Assembly: GCA_043746815.1 (NCBI GenBank)
Contig: JAYTQG010000079.1
Coordinates: forward strand, 1 to 10,906
Direction: 5' to 3'
DNA: 10,906 nt
Source of the DNA: JAYTQG01 sp043746815
GTDB taxonomy: Bacteria; Actinomycetota; Thermoleophilia; Miltoncostaeales; Miltoncostaeaceae
This document shows, in pieces, positions 6,825 through 10,906 of this stretch; within the stretch, counting starts at the first letter, position 1, and each line of letters begins with the position of its first letter. The position numbers and the translations under genes were made by a program. A model generated the notes under the pieces. That model was not told the DNA's origin, made no database searches, and worked only from the letters and a program-made list of their open reading frames with translations.

Positions 6825-7249
6825 ACCGATCTATTCCTACCCATCTGTTGTTTGCCCTCGTGCTCGCCGGTGGTGTGCAATCCGCAGTCGCTGCGAGCCA
6901 ACCTGTCGCGTTTGTCGACTGCGACCACGCCGCAACTCCGGCCGTCGTTCATCCGAAGGAGATCGTCCTCGCCTGCGCCGACGGGAACGCAAACCTTGCG
7001 GGCCTCACGTGGACCGGCTGGGGAGCGCCAACCACCGTTGCCACCGGCGTCGCTGTGCTGAACGACTGCACGCCAACCTGCGTCGGCGGGACGTTCCGCC
7101 GCTACCCCGCACGCGTCAAACTCGAACGAATTCGTCCCTGCGCTGGTCTTCGTCAATACACCCGCCTGACGATCTTCTACGTCGCTCGCCCGTTCCCATC
7201 GGGGCCACGCCGAGTGAGCGACGTCCGGGGTTGCGCACACCCCGCGTAG
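6821..7249 (+). CDS. Small secreted Cys-rich protein of unknown function
   Basis: This 142-residue product starts with a Sec-type signal peptide: basic MNR, a hydrophobic stretch HLLFALVLAGG, and a cleavage region SAVAA|S near residue 25. The mature part has six cysteines, including one in FVDCDH, one in VLACADGN and the pair in NDCTPTC, plus TWTGWG and a C-terminal RGC. From memory, secreted actinobacterial proteins of this style with ACADGN, W-x-x-W and CTP-x-C are widespread but uncharacterised; I attach no family number. Three disulfides are plausible. ATG 6821 overlaps the kinase stop. A TACCAT hexamer six bases before the ATG could also give an independent leaderless transcript. Operon position suggests a link to the stimulus sensed by the kinase, which is inference. 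Confidence 0.85.
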   Translation: MNRSIPTHLLFALVLAGGVQSAVAASQPVAFVDCDHAATPAVVHPKEIVLACADGNANLAGLTWTGWGAPTTVATGVAVLNDCTPTCVGGTFRRYPARVKLERIRPCAGLRQYTRLTIFYVARPFPSGPRRVSDVRGCAHPA

Positions 7250-7260
7250 CGCGTCGGCAC

Positions 7261-7734
7261 CTACCCCAGATCCAGCGGAGGCCCGACGACCTCCATCCCA
7301 TGGTCACGCCAAAGGGTTGGATCTTGCGACGGCATCGCTTCGCTTGTCGTTACCGTGCGAAAGAACGCCTCCATTTCCCCGGCGGGGGTGAATGCCACGA
7401 GGAGGCGCCCCGTCCCAGCGCCAACGCATGCCCAGACGTGCGGAATGGTGCGCGGTGCAAGCAGCGAGTCCCCTGGCCCGAGATGGTGCCGCTCGGCACC
7501 GATCTCTACCACGTAGTCGCCCTCAAGCACGTAGAACCACTCGTCCTGATTCAGGTGGATATGGCGCGGCGGCCCGCCCGCGGCCCGGCTGGTCTGATCG
7601 ATGAGGAACAGATCGCCCCCGCTATCGGCCGTCACGACCTTGAACGCCAGTGTCGTGATCCCCATGCTGCGCTGCACCCCCTCGCGGTCCTGCCCTGCGG
7701 GGATACACGGTGCGGTGGAGGGGTGTTCGTTCAT
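7261..7734 (-). CDS. Cupin-domain protein
   Basis: This 157-residue protein is a single-domain cupin (conserved beta barrel). Motif 1 is PPRHIHLNQDEWFYVLEGDY with metal-ligand candidates His58, His60 and Glu65. Motif 2 is PGDSLLAPRTIPHVW with His99. All four ligands of a mononuclear metal site are present, as in quercetin dioxygenase-like and related cupins, but the substrate cannot be told and a binding-only role is possible. It is convergent with the secreted-protein gene, 11 bases apart. ATG 7734 is the preferred start; another ATG lies 23 codons on, just before the first barrel strand. No Shine-Dalgarno is seen. CACAAT lies seven bases upstream, compatible with a leaderless message. Confidence 0.9.
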   Translation of the reverse strand: MNEHPSTAPCIPAGQDREGVQRSMGITTLAFKVVTADSGGDLFLIDQTSRAAGGPPRHIHLNQDEWFYVLEGDYVVEIGAERHHLGPGDSLLAPRTIPHVWACVGAGTGRLLVAFTPAGEMEAFFRTVTTSEAMPSQDPTLWRDHGMEVVGPPLDLG

Positions 7735-7863
7735 CGGGCGAATTGTGGCACCCGTCGATGGGCGCCGTACTCCAGAGCACCGTCTCTCGCTGGGTCCCTA
7801 ACTGCGCACGGAACTGATCGCCACCCGTGGCTCCGGATTCAGGCCCCTTGCTCGGCTGGTTTG

Positions 7864-7899
7864 GCCCTCTTGACGGTTTACTAGATGAGGGCCCGTCAG
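7864..7899. other. Competing inverted repeats between cupin and unknown gene
   Basis: GGCCCTC (7864-7870) pairs with GAGGGCC (7888-7894), and TGACGG (7872-7877) with CCGTCA (7894-7899). The two stems cannot form together because the 3' arms abut and share a base. It lies 28 bases past the stop of the minus-strand gene and may end its transcript, but no T-run follows. The rest of 7735-7927 shows nothing else recognisable. Confidence 0.3.
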
Positions 7900-7927
7900 A
7901 TTCTCTGTGGGTGGGGTGTCTTGGCCA

Positions 7928-8722
7928 TCAGCGTGCGACGGTTTTCACTCGCGGCGACTTCAATGGCGCGCTGGCGGTCTCACAAAGGGACTCGACAATC
8001 GGGTCGACCGGAACTCCTGTGCGTAGTCCACCCGCAGAGACGATTCGGCTGAGCGCATGGATAGCAATGTCGAGCGCCATCTGCCTCTCCCGAATGGAAC
8101 GACCACTTCGGCGTGCGAGGAAGCGACCGTTTGAATCAGCGCCCAAGTGATCATCCAAGGATGTCAACCCCGAGTGTGACCGTGCCGAAGCCCATCGATA
8201 CTTGAGGCTGTATTCATCCGTTCTCTCACTGCTCCCACGTCGTTCGTCAACGGCCATTGCCATGTCCCTCAGGTTCGGGAGACCATTGTTCGCGGCGGCC
8301 TGCTGGTGGCGGGCGTAGGTCGCCCTTGAGACCCGGAGGGATTGGACCTCGTTTAGGACCTTAAGCCTGTTCTTCGCGTCGCTGCCGAGGGCCTGGTCAA
8401 GCCGAACGCCCGGAAGATCTGACACGTAGGTGAGTGCCAGATCCGCTTCCCAGATGTGACGGGCAAGTCGCATTGCATTTTTTCCCGCGCCAGCCTGAAC
8501 CTCTCGTACGACTCCTTCTGCGAGTTCCATCGCAAACGCGAGCATCAGGATGGAATAGATCTTGATCAAGTAATTGCGGTCGCGCCTCGAGATCCGGCTT
8601 GTTTCGAGGACCGAATCCCCGACTTCCACCAACGATTCCGTCGTCTCGCAGAATAGGCTGACGCGCCCCTCGGAGTAGCGCACGCGGTACTGGGAGTTAA
8701 TCCGTCCCCCGACGTCCGTCAC
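7928..8722 (-). CDS. Unknown protein, faintly DUF5677-like
   Basis: This 264-residue, mainly helical, soluble protein is one I do not recognise firmly. Two segments recall DUF5677-type proteins: RLARHIWEADLALTYV (85-100), similar to the family's arginine-to-glutamate helix, and YSLKYRWASARSHSG (171-185), similar to its Tyr-Arg...Ser...His motif. A hydrophobic helix lies at 52-72. Such proteins turn up as accessory genes; their role is unclear. GTG 8722 has GGAGAGG five bases upstream, so the start is well supported. Base composition looks more AT-rich than the two-component operon, for example around 8460-8580. It sits between the cupin gene and the att core, so it is probably acquired DNA. 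No partner gene is adjacent. Confidence 0.7.
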   Translation of the reverse strand: MTDVGGRINSQYRVRYSEGRVSLFCETTESLVEVGDSVLETSRISRRDRNYLIKIYSILMLAFAMELAEGVVREVQAGAGKNAMRLARHIWEADLALTYVSDLPGVRLDQALGSDAKNRLKVLNEVQSLRVSRATYARHQQAAANNGLPNLRDMAMAVDERRGSSERTDEYSLKYRWASARSHSGLTSLDDHLGADSNGRFLARRSGRSIRERQMALDIAIHALSRIVSAGGLRTGVPVDPIVESLCETASAPLKSPRVKTVAR

Positions 8723-8838
8723 TCCTGCCTCTCCAGCCTGATGGGCGCCAGAACTCCGAACAACTGGGGATCGAAGCGCAAAGGGCCGCGTCTGCCAGCA
8801 TTGAGCGGTGCATCGGTTCGAGCGCGCCTGGCCGGTCG

Positions 8839-8860
8839 TGAGTCCGGAATGAGTCCGGAA
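8839..8860 (+). repeat. Tandem 11-bp repeat, candidate left arm-type integrase sites
   Basis: TGAGTCCGGAA occurs twice in a row (8839-8849, 8850-8860). It matches the pair at 9060-9081 on the other side of the att core in TGAG-x-CCG, with the same period and orientation. It lies in the loop of a 9-bp inverted repeat, TGCATCGGT (8809-8817) and ACCGATGCA (8869-8877). The rest of 8723-8955 holds no gene. Confidence 0.5.
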
Positions 8861-8955
8861 TCGTCAACACCGATGCATACCGCTGGTGTTCCCCGCAACT
8901 TGACTCACCCGGTTAGATCAATGGTTTAGCAGGGGAAAGCTGCCCTGTGTGGTCA

Positions 8956-9002
8956 AGCCGACGGGGGGACTCGAACCCCCGACCCCTTCATTACGAGTAA
9001 AG
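8956..9002 (-). other. 3' part of tRNA-Thr(CGU): att core
   Basis: Read on the minus strand this is a tRNA from the anticodon arm to the discriminator base. It has stem CTTTA, loop CTCGTAA with anticodon CGU, stem TGAAG, variable GGGTC, the T arm GGGGG-TTCGAGT-CCCCC and the acceptor 3' strand CGTCGGC. No encoded CCA follows. The matching 5' acceptor strand GCCGACG and a D arm are absent upstream, so it is not a working tRNA gene. Tyrosine integrases commonly recombine at tRNA 3' ends and leave just such a fragment beside the integrase gene. Confidence 0.8.
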
Positions 9003-9041
9003 GGGCCGACTGCACGAGAAGGCAGCGGATAAGCCAGCTTT

Positions 9042-10322
9042 CTACCCTTTGACTTTGCGTGAGCCCGCTTTGAGCCCGCTTTTGTCACGGGAACTCGCTT
9101 TGAGAGCGGCGAAACGGTCGGGCGTCTCGGCGACATCTTCGGCCGTCGGGTGGACGTACCGGCGCATTGTGAAGGCCGGGTCTGAATGGCCAAGGCGCGC
9201 GCCGATCGCTGCGGCCGGGACACCCGCTGAGGCGAGCCATGAACCGTGACTGTGGCGGAGGAGGTGCGGGCCGATTCCGTCGACCCCTGCCGTCTTCGCG
9301 ATTCTTTTCAGGCCAGAGCGGGAGCGGCCATCCCGGCTGAGGTGTCGGCCCTTCTCGTCGGTGAAGACCAGCGCTCCATCCAATGGTCTACCGGTGGCGA
9401 GGTAATGTCGTCTGAGCGCTGACGCGGATTCAGGATCGAGCCCGACGGTTCTTGCGCCCGCGTCAGTCTTCGTCGAGTCGCGGTGAATGGTGAGCGTGGG
9501 CGTCTCGGCCTGGAGGTCGACCCCACCGGGTCCCCACGTGAGGCCGAGGGCTTCCGTGATCCGTGGTCCGGCGTCCAGGAGGATCGAAACGAGCGGCACG
9601 AGGAACGATCGGGCGCGTGCGTCGTCGTCGGCCTGGGCGGCTGCCCGTAGGCGTTCCGCGTCGTCCATTCCAATGGTTCGCGAGCGCCCCTTCGATGGCG
9701 GCGGGAGTGTCACTCGCGGCGGTAGCTCGTCAATCACGCCGAGGCCGTAGAGGTCGCGCAGGACGGCTGAGATGGCCGCTGCTGCTGCTCGGGCGATGTC
9801 GGGACTTGCTCGGTGCGCGAGCGTATCCACCACGTTTTGGAGGGTCCTTGCGTCGATCCGGTCGCAGGGGAGGTCCGCAATAGAGAGGCCGGAGCGCGGC
9901 TCCACGAGGTCCAACACGTGAAGGCGTAGCGCTGATTCGTAGGATGCGAGCGTTTGGCGTGCGTACGGCTTCCGGGACCGGTTCAGTGATTCACCGGCGA
10001 GTGCTCGCGGTCCGAAGTCTGTGGCTGCCTCAGCGAACGAAACCACGGGTCGTCGAGTCGTTTCGAGGGTCCCGCCCGTCTTCAAGCTTCGACGGATCCC
10101 TTCCCGCCAGTGGGAAGCATCCGCCAACGTTTCAAAGGTCGCGGTGAGCTCGCGACCCTGGTGTTTGACTCGCGCGACGTACGACACGTTGCAGTCGCAT
10201 CGGCCGCGAGGGCCACCCGACGGACAGCCACGGGCATGGCGAGCCACGATCCCTTTCGCGACCCTCGCCCGTGGCTGTGCATCCTCAGTCAATCCGTCAT
10301 GCCTCCCTCTCGCTGGCGGCAC
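9042..10322 (-). CDS. Tyrosine recombinase/integrase
   Basis: This is a site-specific recombinase that integrates the element at the tRNA-Thr core. Residues about 33-80 form an arm-binding-like N domain with a Cys cluster (GCPSGGPRGRCDC, 32-44), 95-200 the core-binding helical domain, and 237-410 the catalytic domain. Catalytic residues are complete: Arg254 (GPRITEALGL), Lys285, His353 and Arg356 (HLLRH), His379 (LGHS) and nucleophile Tyr389 (RRYVH). The length of 426 is usual. GTG 10322 is the longest start and overlaps the upstream gene by 26 bases. TTG 10292 (residue 11) has GGGAGG nine bases upstream and may be the real start. The 3' end of the gene contains the 11-bp tandem repeat. Confidence 0.93.
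   Translation of the reverse strand: MPPARGRHDGLTEDAQPRARVAKGIVARHARGCPSGGPRGRCDCNVSYVARVKHQGRELTATFETLADASHWREGIRRSLKTGGTLETTRRPVVSFAEAATDFGPRALAGESLNRSRKPYARQTLASYESALRLHVLDLVEPRSGLSIADLPCDRIDARTLQNVVDTLAHRASPDIARAAAAAISAVLRDLYGLGVIDELPPRVTLPPPSKGRSRTIGMDDAERLRAAAQADDDARARSFLVPLVSILLDAGPRITEALGLTWGPGGVDLQAETPTLTIHRDSTKTDAGARTVGLDPESASALRRHYLATGRPLDGALVFTDEKGRHLSRDGRSRSGLKRIAKTAGVDGIGPHLLRHSHGSWLASAGVPAAAIGARLGHSDPAFTMRRYVHPTAEDVAETPDRFAALKASSRDKSGLKAGSRKVKG
9060..9081 (+). repeat. Tandem 11-bp repeat, candidate right arm-type integrase sites
   Basis: TGAGCCCGCTT occurs twice in a row (9060-9070, 9071-9081), and a looser AACTCGCTTT follows at 9089-9098. It lies inside the last codons of the integrase gene, about 58 bases from the att core. 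The 11-base period is not a multiple of three, so the repeat is not explained by a repeated peptide. Confidence 0.5.
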
Positions 10323-10590
10323 AATCCCACAAACGGGGCCGCTTCGTGAGTGACGGCCCCGACACGACCGGGTTGCTGGGCCAAACCTTCCGTAGCGGTG
10401 TCGGGGCGTCCAGCGCCTTGGCTACGCGCTGTTTCACGTAGGCCTCAAGCGCTGAGGACGGAACGCGAAGGATCCGACCATCCCGGAAACATGGGAGTCG
10501 GCCCGTGTCGATCCGCCGCCGGACTGTCCGCGGTGACACGCCGAGCAGGTCGGCCGCCTGACCGAGCGTGAGAAGCCGAGGGGCGCTCAC
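10297..10590 (-). CDS. Excisionase-like HTH protein
   Basis: This 97-residue DNA-binding protein has a MerR/excisionase-type helix-turn-helix near its start: LLTLGQAADLLGVSPRTVRRRIDTGRLP (6-33), then the wing FRDGRILRVPSSALEAYV (35-52). Such proteins bend DNA at att sites to direct excision, or act as small regulators. The C-terminal 35 residues have no recognisable feature. The start is GTG 10590, whose GTGA overlaps the TGA of the upstream gene (4 bases), indicating coupled translation. A start at 10710 would add 40 Arg-rich residues read from the other gene's out-of-phase frame. The integrase follows directly, so expression is joint. Confidence 0.85.
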   Translation of the reverse strand: MSAPRLLTLGQAADLLGVSPRTVRRRIDTGRLPCFRDGRILRVPSSALEAYVKQRVAKALDAPTPLRKVWPSNPVVSGPSLTKRPRLWDCAASEREA

Positions 10591-10901
10591 GACGCCTCCC
10601 CGCCGTCGTGCTCGACGAGGTACGCCCCGCCGCCTGGCCACGTGGCGAGCACGTCGAGGCCCCACCGCGCGCCGATCGGCAGGTCGGCCAGCTCGCTCGG
10701 TGCAAGCCATCCGCTGTCGACCGCCGCTTCGATCGCTTCCACGGCATGGCGGGCGAGCCTGTCAGCGCGGACGTAGGTGGCGTCGTTTTCAAGCGCTTCT
10801 GAGGCGGGCACACCGGGCGCGACCATCGCGATGAGACCGCGTGTCCAGCGTGGGCCGAGGCCGTGCCCCTGGAGTGCGTTCCATCGCTGGCGGGCGGTCA
10901 T
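10587..10901 (-). CDS. Small element protein of unknown function
   Basis: This 104-residue protein begins at ATG 10901, five bases from the window edge, so the true start may lie outside and the gene may be partial. It is soluble, with LARHAVEAIEAAVDSGWLAPSE forming an amphipathic helix pair and a Trp-rich, Gly-rich tail (ATWPGGGAYLVEHDGG). I recognise no family. It overlaps the excisionase-like gene by four bases and is the first visible member of the integration module operon. Composition and position mark it as element cargo or an accessory of recombination; no function is assigned. Confidence 0.65.
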   Translation of the reverse strand: MTARQRWNALQGHGLGPRWTRGLIAMVAPGVPASEALENDATYVRADRLARHAVEAIEAAVDSGWLAPSELADLPIGARWGLDVLATWPGGGAYLVEHDGGEAS

Positions 10902-10906
10902 GAGGC

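Larger units (their letters stand above)
8956..10906. mobile_element. End of a tRNA-Thr-targeted integrative element
   Basis: The tRNA 3' fragment, integrase, excisionase-like protein and a small unknown gene form a compact module typical of integrative elements or prophages. Going from the fragment into the element one meets the integrase C-terminus first. The tRNA orientation predicts the intact tRNA-Thr copy at the far end, beyond the right edge of the window. No phage structural or conjugation gene is visible, so the element type stays open. The repeats at 8839-8860 raise the possibility that element DNA also continues to the left. Confidence 0.65.

Noticed and set aside
6628..7884. Plus-strand open frame of 418 codons
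   Set aside because: It crosses the kinase end, the secreted-protein gene and the cupin gene in other frames; Arg/Pro-rich, no motif.
7864..7899. Second pseudoknot
   Set aside because: The 3' arms abut with no bases left to cross the first stem, so only alternative hairpins are possible.
8956..9045. Complete tRNA-Thr gene
   Set aside because: No GCCGACG acceptor strand or D arm is found upstream of the anticodon arm.

Overview
The window is high-GC bacterial DNA. The protein styles point to Actinomycetota (Thermoleophilia-like) or possibly Chloroflexota: a spermidine-synthase-like protein, a small zinc-ribbon protein with a Cys-Cys/RYN/Cys-Cys tail, a secreted Cys-rich protein in a two-component operon, and several starts that look leaderless. 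This assignment is inference; there is no rRNA or marker gene to settle it.

Left part (1-3856), ordinary chromosome. A DEAD-box RNA helicase (+) meets a spermidine-synthase-like protein (-) tail to tail, the two stops sharing one CTAG. Divergent from the latter is a TPR-GGDEF protein (+), a probable diguanylate cyclase with an AGDEF signature and no usable RxxD inhibitory site.

Middle non-coding stretch (3856-4416). This is the least explained part. Two interlocked perfect inverted repeats, able to form an H-type pseudoknot, begin at the cyclase stop codon. They are followed by three related repeat units. Each unit carries a Shine-Dalgarno sequence, a five-codon ORF and a conserved downstream segment. 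In units 1 and 3 that segment ends in an identical 12-bp hairpin. A small zinc-ribbon gene (-) with a good promoter closes the stretch.

Two-component operon (4768-7249, +). An OmpR-family response regulator, a HAMP-containing histidine kinase and a small secreted protein are joined by ATGA overlaps, so they are probably co-translated. A cupin gene (-) lies convergent to it.

Right part (7735-10906), accessory DNA. It holds an AT-richer gene of unknown function (faintly DUF5677-like), then the 3' part of a tRNA-Thr(CGU) gene without its 5' half. After that come a tyrosine integrase, an excisionase-like HTH protein and a small unknown protein, all on the minus strand with overlapping or touching ends. 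The tRNA fragment is the recombination core of an integrative element running off the right edge. Pairs of tandem 11-bp repeats, sharing TGAG-x-CCG, lie on both sides of the core. They resemble integrase arm-type sites and suggest an attP-like or tandem-element junction rather than a simple chromosome/element boundary.
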